From NCBI GenBank assembly GCA_026874595.1, contig CM049307.1:36004862-36068861 (forward strand): 64,000 bases of DNA. Direction: 5' to 3'. Positions 1 to 12,330 of this stretch are shown piece by piece; position 1 is the first letter of the stretch; every line of letters starts with the position of its first letter. Position numbers and translations under genes: made by a program. The notes under the pieces were generated by a model. It was given only the letters and a program-made list of their open reading frames with translations, was not told the DNA's origin and made no database searches. This stretch comes from Sipunculus nudus. Lineage: Eukaryota > Annelida > Sipuncula > Golfingiida > Sipunculidae.

Positions 1-1914
1 CATTGCACAGGTTCGCATTAGGCCTGTAGGCCTTGTTATAATCTACAATATATTACCCGTTCTATCGTTAGGACAGTTTCGCGGGACTTCTGGTGCGGAT
101 TGTGTGGGACGGGATTTCCGGAGGCCGAGTTGACATTTGCCGAGGTCATTGGCGTAGTTTCTAATAGATGGCTCTGCGATATACCCTTTGGGAAATAATG
201 TCACATTTCTCATGCTTTGTTGAAATATATGGAAAGTGTCCCTTTATACACATTTGGCATCTTGACCAACGCTTTATAAGACCAAACATATAGCATTTTC
301 GCGAGGTATATTCCGAGTATATATACATATATATATATATATAGATGCATAGAACAGACGAGTGCTACTATACCTTCAATTACAAGATTGATAATAATAT
401 AATATAATATTGTCATGTACCCGACCGATTGAACGTAAAATGGTATCTTTTCTTTGAACATTATTAGTATAAAGGGAAACTGCTCAATTGTAATGTGCTC
501 GAACTGTATAGCAAAGCTTTTTAAAAGCTGAAATATCTTATTCCATGAACACACTGTTCAGGAAACCTGTACTACCATGCAATGTTATGTTGTTCACTTT
601 AATGAAATTCTACTTTATTCTGTGATGAAGTATATATCATTTCCATAAGCGTTGCCGGTAGATAACACTATCTTTTTCAGGTCTTTCCACGTCCATTTAA
701 GGTCACGCTGCATTCAGTAAATGGTTTATAATTGGAGCTGTTATAGGCTTCGGGCCATAACACTTGCCATAAAATACGTTTCAATAATTGGTATTCTATA
801 TATATTTTTGGCATATATATTCCGAGAAAAAATAGACCATGCGTTAGGTTATATAGTATACTGTTAAATCTTGCATAAGCTTTCAAATACTATACCATAC
901 ATCAATGTGGTCTTAGAGTATATATATAAGTATACATATATGCGTGACATTCTCACTTTATATCGTATACGAGTGATGACTGTGCAAAAGGAGGCATATA
1001 CATATCTCAAAATGCATCGACCTCTTTAGTTATAAAAAGAAAAGAGGTTTTATTTCAGAATTTAATTTCTAAGGTATCCATGAAAACAAAAACATATAAA
1101 GTAAAGACAATCCATAAATATTATAATGTGAACGTCAAGAAGACCGTGAACTTTAAAAAAAGTAAAAAAGATGCGAGACCTTCTATGGCACATTAAACCA
1201 TGCACGTGCTGATGAAAGATTTGAATGCAAGACCAATTAATACTTAACCTATATGTATAATCCTTATTTCCAAACATAAATTTTATTGAAAATGTAAGGA
1301 TTATACTTATCTTTTATAAGTACAAAGCACTCTTCTGCAAAAACTTGAACGGTAATTCTAGATCTTTTGTGGGTAGTCATTTTCAGCCTTAATTGTAGTC
1401 TTTGTGGCATCAATGGAAATTGTAAACTGTGAGAACAATATAAAGAAATATTTGACCTTTATTGAGCATTCTATATTGGTCTTACATCAAATGTTACCGG
1501 CATTTGTCCTGAGTAATATCTCAGACGACATTCAAAAGTGTGGCTCCATTAAATGAAAAAAGGGCGTTGATTAATGTATAAAGATAGGATAAAAAGTACA
1601 TCCCTGACACATTATAATGACGTATAAATAAAGGATGTCGAGCACTGGCTTCGTTTGATCATCAGTCAGAGTTACACTCGTAAAGTCACTCGAGACCAGT
1701 CAACTAACGACTGTTCACGAAGCCAAATGAGAATAACGTCAACAACTATTGATGACAGATACTAATCATTATGTGTACTTGATGGCCTTGGAATATGTGA
1801 GAAGGGACCAGTCATCGTTGTATATTCCGGATGTGCCGTGTAAACAAATAATTTTCACAGAACGTAAAAATTTTACAATATCGCACGCTTTTGATTATAA
1901 CAAAATGGAAGGCC

Positions 1915-1950
1915 GGGGGCGGGGGGGGGGGGGGGGGGGTGGGGATGGGG
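1915..1950 (+). repeat. Poly-G tract
   Basis: A run of G with one C interruption at 1920 and a pure 19-G block at 1921-1939. Other mononucleotide G or C tracts are at 33491-33504 (C), 40543-40561 (G) and 40829-40840 (C). Their exact lengths may be unreliable in the assembly. Confidence 0.95.
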
Positions 1951-2082
1951 AGCATGTGTAAACCTGGGATGAGGGGCATCGGCGTATAAATACCGGAAGT
2001 GAATATATACCAGTGAAACTGCATGGGTTATTTTTTTATGGACTCGAGACAGATTTTATACTTTCTTTTTATTTTTCCTGGC

Positions 2083-2085
<3 letters not shown>

Positions 2086-2133
<48 letters not shown>
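2086..2133. repeat. (TA)n microsatellite
   Basis: A pure AT dinucleotide run immediately after GGCGCC. Confidence 0.97.
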
Positions 2134-2135
<2 letters not shown>

Positions 2136-2400
2136 TGATAAGCAAATTGATGCACATTGTAATATGCAAGATACTGCTTGTGCATGTTAATATGTCTTAA
2201 AATTGGTTGTTTGGATGCATAAAGCACACATACTTGACGAAGTCGGCAAGCTTCTTGTCCAAAATGAAGATAAAAAACGGTAAAAAATCTTCAGACTGAG
2301 CAGTGCATGAAGAAACATGAAGGACTCGAATTGGCGCCAAATTTTCACAGGGGCTTAATTAGGTTGAAGTAGTCAAAGCACAAGGGGTTTAAAACAATAG

Positions 2401-2670
2401 CGTGGTTTGTATCCCGCGGTGTGACCTTGAGAAAGCTTGGACTATTTTTGGTCTTGGTGACAAGATTTGTGCCTTGACAGGAGTGAGTTTGCGTGCGGCG
2501 GCCGGGGAGTTCTTGGGAAGATGGCTGATTGGGGTTGCCCGGAGCTCCTTGCCAGGAATCCCAGGAGGGTCATTAGAAGGAGTGCTTGGTCTTGGTTTGG
2601 ACACGGAGGATTCAAATGCGGATTGTAATTATCGGTATTCCCTTGGCCCTCAAAAGCAGTAATGAACTGC
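2401..2670. other. GC-richer island with overlapping open frames on both strands
   Basis: Frames of 86 codons (plus, 2402-2662) and 71 codons (minus, 2389-2604) overlap. Both owe their openness to higher GC content. Neither resembles a family I know, and no splice or start context favours one. Probably non-coding. Confidence 0.35.
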
Positions 2671-5600
2671 CCCTCTTCTCTCCAGCCCAGTGTATTTATA
2701 TCGCTCCCCGTCCCTGTAATTTTACCAGAATGGCATTCAACCCGTCATCGTCTGACCACTAACGAAATTATGAATTCATTTCACAACAATGAAGTCGACA
2801 GGACAATATTGTAGTTAAGCAGTAATAATTGGCCATGTAAATACAGACATCTTCTTAACTACTGAATGTGAATGTACATAAGGCAGAAAAAAATCATCTT
2901 CATACAAGTGCCCCATAAACCTATATTTCCAGATAATATAAATGCAGACGCTGTTTAGAGCTAAATCTTTCGTGCTCCCCTGGGGGAGCAAACTGATGTT
3001 ATTTGGCCGGTTTAAGCTTTGATATCAGCGTGGCGATGGATTTCTTGTCTTGTATACAGTCGTGTCTGGTACGAATATTTGGGGAATTGAGGCGTTTGGT
3101 CCTCTTGTGTCCGTTTCCGGGCGAGCGGTCCTGAACAGACGAGAGGGCTGTCGCTGGAGAATGCCACGTCTCTGAATACCGATACCGGGAGGGGCAACTA
3201 ACCCACATGTGGCCAAGCAACAAAGCGGTGCTGATAATAGGGTTATTGATGCGGTCTCGTGATCAATGGAAAAGTCATCCAGCAAGCCCCGGGCCGAAGT
3301 GTCTGGCAACATGGAATTACAAAGATTAGACATGTTTCAGTTTGTAAGATTAGAAACTGATGACCTTTCTGTGCGACTGAAGAGAGGGAGACGCAGTGAG
3401 AAAAGGAGATTTGATTTGCAAGTTCACCGGTTAAATATATCCTTTAGTATGATTGCCCTTTAAAGAGGGAGCGCCAATGGGGCTTTCCCCGAGCCTTAGC
3501 TGTAGACTGCGACAGCTTTAACTCAGACGTCCTGTTCATTTTATTCTTTGGTGGCGTGTATCCGTCAGACAGACCAGAGTTAGCTGTGTGAAGGTTGCTG
3601 ACTGTCATGTGGCCGTGGCGACGTCTCGCGTAAATCTGTACCTTTCGGGACCCAGGTGTTGATGCAACAGAGCGGCCTCTGGTGGGCGGACGCAGGATAA
3701 GCCGCCATCATGGGCATGTATCCCATCACACCCTGCGGTCGCGTAACCGAGACCAACGTGTTCTACTGAGTTTACGTGTGCACACCTAGATTTAGAGAAG
3801 TTTAATGCCAGTTGTTTACAGGCTCGGAAAGATTAAAAAAAAGTAATTGTTTTCGCACTGAGTGGGAACTGGAAGACATTTGGAGCCATTCAATCCGTGG
3901 AGTCTGTTGGCCTACCTAGACGTCAGACTTAAGGAGCAGAATTAACATAGCGATTCAGATCAATGGAATTATTGCCGAAGTACATAACAAAAAGTGTCAC
4001 AGACTTAATTACAAAAATATCCAAATTACTACTGATATTTATAATTGGCAGTGGTCACGCGAGGCTTGTCACGTGTCTCTCACGTGTCTCTATGCACGTT
4101 TTTTTTGGTCTTGAACTGTTGGGAATGATGCAAAGCGTGTTTGACATATCTATGCCTAAACCTTGAGATGTTTTACTTTTTTTTTCAAGGGGCGATTGCA
4201 GCGTCCTCTATCATTCAAGAGAGTTGTAGTACAACATTGGTTAACATCACTAAGTCATTATTTAAATGTGTCTGGTTATATAAATAAAAACGGAGGTTTC
4301 GTCCTCTCTTGAATTAATAAATCACTCAATTTCAATATACTTCCAGAATATGTATATCTTTTTCCACACATTTCTAACCTGAATGCAGTGACCTCTTCAA
4401 CCAATCCTGATGATTTTGAATACCATGTATTTTCCGGGGCATTATATAATTATATAAATAGCATGTACATGCAGGTCATGCGAATATACAAGCTCAAAAG
4501 TTAGGTGTTAAAATTCCTGACTCCCTTAGTTTGTAAGTTAAGAAATATGGGGAAAAGTATACTTATTGCATGTAAATAAAACCATATACATTCCATTCAG
4601 CACATGGCCATGTGTAAAAATTATAACATATCCTCCTAAGCTATGTAACTGTCGGCTCGATTGATCAAATAAGCTGTGTATACAAGGAAGTCCTGTTTAT
4701 ATACACATATAGATCAGTTTATAACACCTCAATTCAGAGGATTGTTATGTAGAATCCAGTACATATTATTTATATTACTGACTCATACGGAGGCAAACAA
4801 ATCCTGAGTTCGCGTCTTGACTCTAATATAATAGTGCTGTAACAACATTATAATACGACATGAGTTGTATACATATTCCTACTGCTACTGAATATACAAA
4901 TGACAAACAGAATGAAGTTAAAAATCAGTTTCCTGGGAGATACACGTAATGAATGACGGCCCCGTTCTGTGAATTGTCAAATGAACGCATAACGGGGAGT
5001 CATATTATTTGATGGACGACATTTGGCCTTTCTATATCAATAGTACAACATTGTGAAATTCATGAAACCTGCCATTTCGGACGCCATAACAGGAGGAAAT
5101 GAAAGGCCAGAGACAATGTGGATTCTTGGAACTTTCCGGCTCCCAGATACTTTGAGGGGCACTGAAACTAAACAATTTGTCCGGGCAGCTGCTTGAGACT
5201 GTCGTCAAAATAAGATCATAGGGTTAACGGACTGATCCAGAGGTAAAGAAGGAAGCTACCGGCCACACAGACGGTCGGTCCCTGCGCGGAGTTAGGATAA
5301 ACCGGGCCACTGCAGTTACATAGACGGATGTATAACCAAGAATATAACCAAAGATTAAACAAAGTGCCGGGCCCGGTGATAATTTCCTCCGGGTATGTCC
5401 TTTTAATCCTCTCAAATAGCTTTCCTGACCTGCCTCTGGTTTGCAGCCTCGCTTTGGATGGCTTAGAAACAGTTTTATTATCTCCCTGACTCCGGGCTTC
5501 TCCCAGGATTGCTCAATGCTGGAATCATAAGGATGATAACCAGAGAAACTTGCTGCTGTCCACTGCATGTATACATTTAGAGTACAGCACGGAGACGGTT

Positions 5601-6163
5601 CCATTAACGAATGTCATCAGTTTATTTCCATGTACGATAGGTTAACCGAACCTGCTTACGGAGGCAAATATGACCCGGAATTGACAATGACCGGAGATGG
5701 TTTATTTATGTGGCACCTGCCATTCCGCCATTCGGCGGTACTGAACAGTTAATGACGATGTGACCTTTGCTTCTTGCCAATTCCAGCCTATTTCTACAAG
5801 GCTTTAGCGGTCTTTTACGGCCATCTGTGGAGTATAGCAGATGATAGGGCGGGTCCTCTAGGTTTCCCTACTTTTCTCATATATTTATCAAAGCAATCCT
5901 GTCATACATATGAGAATATATTCCCTACCATATATCAAGTAGACCCTATCATGCCTATCCATAAATCTCATCGGTTCGCCATACCGGCTAATGCATATGG
6001 ATATATATCCATAAATCTAAATAATATATCACAATGTGTTTAACGGTATGAAATACATGTGTCGACGCATTCTAGACTGATAAGATTTTAAGAATTTATG
6101 TTCACATTGCTTCCTTTGTACTTTGTAAGTAAAGGTATAGGAGAGGAGCTGCATGCAAAAGAC
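2671..6163. other. Non-coding DNA, no gene recognised
   Basis: Mixed composition, with GC-richer parts at about 3000-3780 and 5100-5860. Frames of 102 codons (3025-3333, minus) and 126 codons (5224-5604, minus) have no recognisable domain. The small inverted repeat at 4213-4314 is listed separately. Confidence 0.55.
4213..4314. repeat. Inverted repeat with 11-bp arms, possible short MITE
   Basis: ATTCAAGAGAG (4213-4223) and CTCTCTTGAAT (4304-4314) are perfect reverse complements about 100 bp apart, and CCTCT- and TTAATAA-type flanks partly extend the pairing. It may be a very short or decayed terminal-inverted-repeat element. Confidence 0.3.
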
Positions 6164-6180
6164 AATATATACATATATAT

Positions 6181-6219
<39 letters not shown>
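6164..6219. repeat. (TA)n microsatellite
   Basis: AT-rich compound repeat with one ACACAC interruption; the pure part is 6187-6218. Confidence 0.95.
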
Positions 6220-6221
<2 letters not shown>

Positions 6222-8370
6222 ATGTTGATCAGAATTTATTAAAATTAAAGTGGTGAGAGTTTATGTGGCCCGAGTTGACTTAATTCCATGGGGTGGGTTG
6301 GTATATATACCAGGATACATATATAGTGTGGGCTATATAAACAAAGGTATATATATTAGTTGATCGGAGACCATGATTTCTTCTTTGATCCGTTTTATTA
6401 GTTTGTTGAATATGTACTTGGATACTATTCTACATTGAACTGGATTTATACATTGCTACACCCGTCTCCAAGTTGCTTAGAAGCATCAGCTACTAGATCG
6501 CACACCAAACGGAGGAATTCTCTATACTAAAGGCGTATGGCGTTGTCGTGGGTGGAATTATCAAGAAGGGTTAATATCTTTATATCTTAGCGGTTTTGAG
6601 TTTAGTTCAAATGCAAAACATGTTTGGGCCTCGAGATGTTTTCCATCGTTTTGACACGTTGAGTTTTATTTTACAAAAGATCCTCGCTTATTTTATTCTT
6701 GTCGTGCTTTTCACTGATAAAGATTGTTTATATGCTGGCCAAATTTATACTTCATTGCTTTTGCATGTGACTTAAAAATACATTATGCCCATACATTATA
6801 CAACTCTATGCTTAACGTCATTGATAATATATAACTGCAACATTTTCATTAAAATCGTTTCAATTTGAAAAATAGATAATAATGTCCAATGTGATTGGAT
6901 CTTTTTTTTTTTTTACTTTTTTTCCCAGACAGTTTTCTCCAGAGGCTATTTATATACAGACATGTTTCATGCAATACCTTTTATTTATAGCTTACAGTTA
7001 AAAAGGTAAAATATGAATCACTCTTAACGTCAAATCACAAAAATCAATTATAAATGCAACATATTGCTTCTACACAATTTGTTCCGATTGTGACCGCATG
7101 CACTGAAAGGGACAATTAATTAAACTCTTCAAATATCATTATCAAATCTGATTTTTAAAATAATATCCATTTGATACTGAAAGCATACTGAGGCCGCCAT
7201 TGCCTCTGTGGAAACGCCATTATTCTGTCATATAACCTTTATGTGTTATCTTTTATGACGTGTAGTGTAACTTTTTATGAAACTGTATACCGTAGTAATG
7301 CATGTAAACTTGGTGCATGAAAGTAAACTTTTTCTTCTTTCTATTTATTATGATGGGTTTCTGGGGTTAAAATATCGTAGGCCTACATTTCCACATGACA
7401 AATTGTGCCCTAACTCCGCTGAAACAACCTTGTTCATTTGCAAGAGACATTAGATTGGGTGTTCGTCGGCAGAGGCCGCTAGTGGTGCTTTCTCAACAGT
7501 CCGCTTGTTTCCGTCTCAAGGCCATGTGTGGACGCGGATGGAGTTCTGAGTTAACATACTGAGATTTCAAACACCGCAACAAATCGATTTACTTAACTGA
7601 AATTCCTGTAAAAATTAATATACGCAACACATTTGCCTTAATTCTTCTCTCTATATTTCCTTTAAAAGCAAACAAATTGAAAACACCCACTCCTTTATCT
7701 ACCAATGTGCCTATTTTTTATGCAAAACAGCTATAATACAAAATAGCGACATCCATTTATCTCCAATTCCTCTGTAAGATGTGCTTTTCTGACACACGTA
7801 CAGTCCCACAAATGGACCCATCTCCTACAGAATAATAATACTTGTATGGATGAGTATAACATTATAGATATATTCATGTAGAGTCACTGACTACATTTGT
7901 TGAGGAGTCATATCTCAGTGTCTAAGTGTTACACAGATAAGCCGGACAGTTTTTGTAATTCACAGGTATGTGTGACAAGCGTCACGTTATAGCAGCTGCA
8001 TACCTGTGTTACCAAGGTGACATGTTTGACTGATGTACCCCACTCCTCATATACACTGTTGAACAAACTGAACCAAGTGGAGATATGTTTGACTCTGTTA
8101 CACGCACTGTACTTAAAGATGTCCAGTCTCATACTTAAACCTATCAATAAGAAATTAATGATCGAAAGGTACTTATGTGTCATATACATTTAACCCGATC
8201 ACTCGTGACGGGGAAGACAATATATGAGTCGCGCCATGACTAAACAAACGACAACAGAAGGGCATTACATTTTATAATTTCATATACAATGACCTTTCGC
8301 CAGATGATTATCCCGCCATCACAACCACACAACAAAGTCGACCATTTTTTTGCCCCGGATTAATGCATTT
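6220..8370. other. Non-coding AT-rich DNA
   Basis: Nothing recognised except the inverted repeat at 7961-8008. Confidence 0.6.
7961..8008. repeat. Inverted repeat CACAGGTATG ... CATACCTGTG
   Basis: The 10-bp arms (7961-7970 and 7999-8008) are perfect complements. Inside them is a second small pair, GTGAC/GTCAC. The whole could form a 48-nt branched stem-loop. No function is assigned. Confidence 0.5.
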
Positions 8371-8459
8371 CATTGCAACCTTGCGCTAACGCGACCACCC
8401 CGCCAACACGACCACTTGAGCTGTTGCGCAGGTGGTCGTGTTAGCGAGAATTCACTGTA
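8371..8459. mobile_element. Degenerate foldback element with pogo/Tigger-like ends
   Basis: Two ~28-bp arms face each other (8371-8398 and 8431-8458). Their cores are CGCTAACGCGACCACC and, on the opposite strand, CGCTAACACGACCACC (15 of 16 match). The right terminus, read inward, is TACAGTGAATTCTCGCTAAC, which resembles the TA-flanked CAGT-starting termini of pogo/Tigger (Tc1-mariner) elements. A third CCAACACGACCACT segment lies between the arms. No transposase is present. The family assignment is from memory and tentative; the inverted repeat itself is plain in the sequence. Confidence 0.55.
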
Positions 8460-8979
8460 TTAGAAACACTCATTTCCCTTATATAAGTCGGTCTTTAGCT
8501 AAAAGCAGTGGTACAGTGGAAGGAGTTTTTCAACGAATGTTACGCGACCCCTGTGCAAAAAAACTGTAATGTTTTTATAAAAATTATATTATAGAATATA
8601 TTATATTTTTTAAAGATATGCTTACACATGACAAATAATAATTAACTGAAATGTATAAAACATTGTGAATCCATGAAGCACAGGATAAATAAGCATGCAT
8701 TTAAACAATTTATATGGGTGTATAAAACAAGTGACCCATGGGTCATGACGCTCAGCCGACTGACATGTTGATAATATGTCCTTGCATAGGGAACTAATTA
8801 AGATAATGGAGGTGGCACCATCATTCATACAAGTTAGCTTAAGTTCATTAAGACGCTTAAGCACACCAAATTTTAGGACAATCCATTTACATATTCCTGA
8901 GGAATCTCGCAATTTGTGTGTTTTTTTTCATTATTTCTGGGGTCTTCAAACATGCCGCATAAATTAAAAAATATGAGTT

Positions 8980-10808
8980 ATAGACTCCTATAATTTCAAG
9001 TTTGCAAGGAGACTTTTTATGGACCTCCCTGGATGTCAAATCAGAAGATTCTAGGTCCAATGGTTATGATTTATGCACTGCTTTTGTTTAAAACTTTAAA
9101 TTGTTTTGAGGGCACTTTTGAGCGCCATAGCTCAAATGGTATGGGTAAGAGAGACCTAATTCAGGTTTCCTTGAAGACTTTTTATGGACCTTCAAGGATG
9201 TCAAGTTGAAAGATTCTAGGTCTAGTCAATATGATTTGTGCCCTGTTAACAGATGACCTCATATCCTTGATCAATATCAATGCAAAGAATCATGGTGATC
9301 AATGCATAATAGTTGTTCAGATACTTGAGCTTTTGTTTCCATTTTTCCATTACTCTGGGGGTATTTCAGAGGTTTTGGGTAATAGAGACCTAATTTTTGG
9401 TTTCCTTAGAGTTTTTCAGGGGCCTACTTGTATGTCAAGATAGAAGCTTCTAGGTCCAGCAGTAACTATTTGTGCCCTGTAAACAGATGACTGCATCTTT
9501 AAAGGTCTAAAAAAATAGATATTTTTTTTTAATGCAGGTGGCGCCACCTGTCTGAAGAAGCTGATGAAACACTCCATGGTCAATATCCATGCAAAGAATC
9601 ATGGTGATCAATGCATAAGTTGTTCAGATACTTGAGCTTTTGTATGAAATTTGCCCTTATTCTAGGGGGTACCTTGGAGCCCCATAGCTAGGAGAATATG
9701 GGTAACAGAGACCTAATTTCAGGTTTCCAAGGAGATTTTTAATGGACCTCTCTGCATTTTAAGTATAAGAAGATCTTACATCCAGCGGTTACGATTCGTG
9801 CCCCGCTAACTGATGACCACATCTTTAAAGGTCTCAAAAATAGAGAAAAAAAAATCATCAAATAAAAAAAAAAATACAGGTGGCGCCACCTGTCTGCAGA
9901 AACTGATGAAACACTCCATGATCAATTTCCATGCAAAGAATCATGGCGATCAATGCATTATTTGTTCAGATACTTGAGCTTTTCCAAGAAATTTCCCATT
10001 ATTCTGGCAGGTACTTCGCAGCCCCATAGCTGGAAGAATATGGGTAATAGAGACCTAATTTCAGGTTTCCAAGGAGATTTTTCATGGACCTCTCTAGTTT
10101 TCAAGTAAGAAGATTCTTGGTACATGTTTTCCATGTTAACAGATGACACCATCTTTAAAGGTCTCAAAAATAGGGAAAAAAATCGTTAAAATAAAACATA
10201 TACAGGTGGCGCTTCCAATCTGCAGAAACTGATAAAACACTCCATGATCAATATCTATGCAAAAATCATGGTGATCAAGGCATTAGTGTTCAGATACTTT
10301 AGCTTTTCTATGAAATTTTCAACTGTTCTGGGGTGGTACTTCACAGCCCCATAGCTGGAAGAATATAGGTAACAGAGACTTAATTTAAGGTTTCCAAAGA
10401 GGTTTTTCATTGACCTCTCAGGATTTTAAGTAAGAAGATTCAAGGTCCAGTGGTTACAATTTATGCCCTGTTAATAGATGACTGCATCTTTAAAGGTCTC
10501 AAAAATAGAGTAAAAAATCATAACAAATAAATAAAATACAGGTGACGCACCCAGTCTGCAGAAACTGAGGAAACACTCCATGATCAATATCCATGCAAAA
10601 AATCATGGTGATCAATGCATAAGTTGTTCAGATACTAAGCTTTTGTATGAAATTGCCATTATTCTGGGGGGTACTTTGGAGCCCCATAGCTGGAAGAATA
10701 TGGGTAACAGAGACCTTATTTCAGGTTTTCAAGGAGATATTTCATGGACCTCATCGGATGTCAAGTAAAAAGTTTCTTGGTCCAGCGGTTACGATATGGC
10801 CCTGTTAA
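8980..10808. repeat. Degenerate tandem array, unit about 310-340 bp
   Basis: The marker CATGG(T/C)GATCAA recurs at 9291, 9600, 9942, 10267 and 10604, giving unit lengths of about 309, 342, 325 and 337 bp. Each unit also contains, in order, TTGTTCAGATACTTGAGCTT, a CTGGGGGGTA-like segment, CCCATAGCT, GGGTAA(C/T)AGAGACCTAATTT, TTTCAAGGAGA, ATGGACCTC, TCCAG(C/T)GGTTA and CATCTTTAAAGGTCT. The perfect palindrome AGGTGGCGCCACCT opens the units at 9536 and 9878 and is decayed at 10204 and 10540. Shorter, more divergent copies extend left to about 8980. Divergence between units says the array is old. No unit has a convincing reading frame. Confidence 0.9.
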
Positions 10809-10880
10809 CGGACAGACGCCAGGATGGCCGGACGGACGACGGACAAAGAGTGATTGCTATAGCTCAGTCAGCTGATCTAA
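10809..10880 (+). repeat. Terminal module of the 9-10.8 kb array
   Basis: The last array unit breaks off after CCCTGTTAAC. It continues into a purine-rich GGACAGACGCC...GGACGGACGACGGACAA segment, then ten bases, then CTATAGCTCAG. The same module, with the same 10-base spacing between GGACAA and CTATAG, ends the second array at 23841-23905. This looks like the conserved end of a dispersed element, and I associate this type of tail with bivalve repeats. Confidence 0.75.
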
Positions 10881-11300
10881 TAAACACCAGGCAAAACAAA
10901 AAGAGCGCCTACTTATATGTACATGACGTTCCCTTCATTATTCTGAATATGCACTTACCTGTGGATTTCCAATAAAATAAAATTTCTTTTGTTCAAGGAT
11001 TACATTTTTTCGGAATTGACATTATATAAAGCCTTCAATATATTTGATATCTTGCTCCGCAGACAGCGCTCTATATATATAGCCTGATGTATCTATTCAT
11101 TGATCTATCGATGTAAGAGGACCTGTACGATTATATTGTTGACTCTGACGAGAAGGGACGCGATTATTGATAGCCCTGACAATAATCGTTACAAGAAAAA
11201 TATAAATCTCATGAACTGGTACATCAGGAAAAACGATTTTAGATTAATTTTAGTGTGTGCCGAAAGACATTTATTAATTGAACAGATGTATGGGGTATAT

Positions 11301-11305
<5 letters not shown>

Positions 11306-11351
<46 letters not shown>
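11306..11351. repeat. (TA)n microsatellite
   Basis: An uninterrupted TA dinucleotide run borders the left end of the 11.4-12.3 kb minisatellite. Confidence 0.97.
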
Positions 11352-11354
<3 letters not shown>

Positions 11355-11356
<2 letters not shown>

Positions 11357-11614
11357 GCGTAAGCTAATGGGCTAATTGACAAATGAGATATTTCTAACTA
11401 TCCTTATACTTATGGGCTCAGGACAGAAGTGATATTTCTAACTCTTTTAAGCTGGTGTATGGGCTTATGGACATACGGGATATTTCAAACTATATAAACG
11501 TATAGGCTATAATGGGCCAATGGCCAGGCCGGGTATTTCTAATTGTATATTTAAGGTGATCGGCTAATGGACGAATGGCATATTTTATATATTTATATAT
11601 ATATATATATATAT

Positions 11615-11653
<39 letters not shown>

Positions 11654-11897
11654 CTGTAATAGGCTACTAGACACAAGCGGCATGTTCACTCTAACTTGAT
11701 TGCATGGGCTAATGCATTGAGAGACGGGGAACTTCTTACTTTAATTAGGCTAACGGGCTTCTGGACACATGGGATATTTCAAACTATATTAATTCCAATG
11801 GACAATATGGTTATTTCTTACTAGATTTCGGATAGTTAGCTAAGGAACAGGCAGGATATTTCTTAGGCTAATGAGCAAATAGACAGATTGGATATTT

Positions 11898-11935
<38 letters not shown>

Positions 11936-12330
11936 TTGGGCTAAAGGCTAATGCACAGACAAAATAGTTATACATATATATTTACGCTAATGAGCTAATG
12001 CACATGCAGACGGGATATTGGGCAGACGGGCTAAGGGAAAACGGAATATTTCAAACTATACTTATAGGTTGCTGAGCTAATGGACATGCAGACAAGATAA
12101 ATAGATATATCTAATTATTTCTGACTTCATTTGGGCTAATAGGCTAATGGACAGACGGAATACTTCTTACTCTGATTAGGCCAATGAGCTATAATGGTCA
12201 GACCGGATATTTCTGGCTATAAAAAGGCGTAGGCTATAAAAAGGGTAATGGACAGAATATTTCCAACTCTTTCAAGGCTGACGGGCCAATTAACGAACGA
12301 ATTTTTCCTACTTGGACTTATGGGTTATTT
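11355..12330. repeat. Degenerate minisatellite, consensus (GGCTAATGGACAGACGG + GATATTTCTAACT)
   Basis: About 20 irregular units of roughly 40-60 bp alternate a GGCTAATGGACA(G)ACGG segment with GATATTTC(T/A)AACT(A/C)TA. Examples of the second block are near 11388, 11430, 11480, 11534, 11772, 11853, 11890 and 12047. (TA)n runs at 11594-11651 and 11901-11934 sit exactly where units end in TATATA, so the microsatellites probably grew out of the unit's own AT-rich end. Units are highly diverged, so the array is old. Confidence 0.85.

Larger units (their letters stand above)
1..2400. other. Non-coding AT-rich DNA
   Basis: Apart from the poly-G tract and TA run listed, no gene, tRNA or element was recognised. 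Open frames up to 114 codons are short, AT-driven and not protein-like. Confidence 0.6.

Noticed and set aside
2081-2133. TATATA runs as TATA boxes
   Set aside because: They are microsatellites that occur throughout the window without nearby gene starts.
5224-5604. 126-codon minus frame
   Set aside because: No recognisable family and no supporting signals.
8980-10880. CRISPR-like array
   Set aside because: Units are 310-340 bp, diverged along their whole length, in a eukaryotic genome; there are no short identical repeats with unique spacers.
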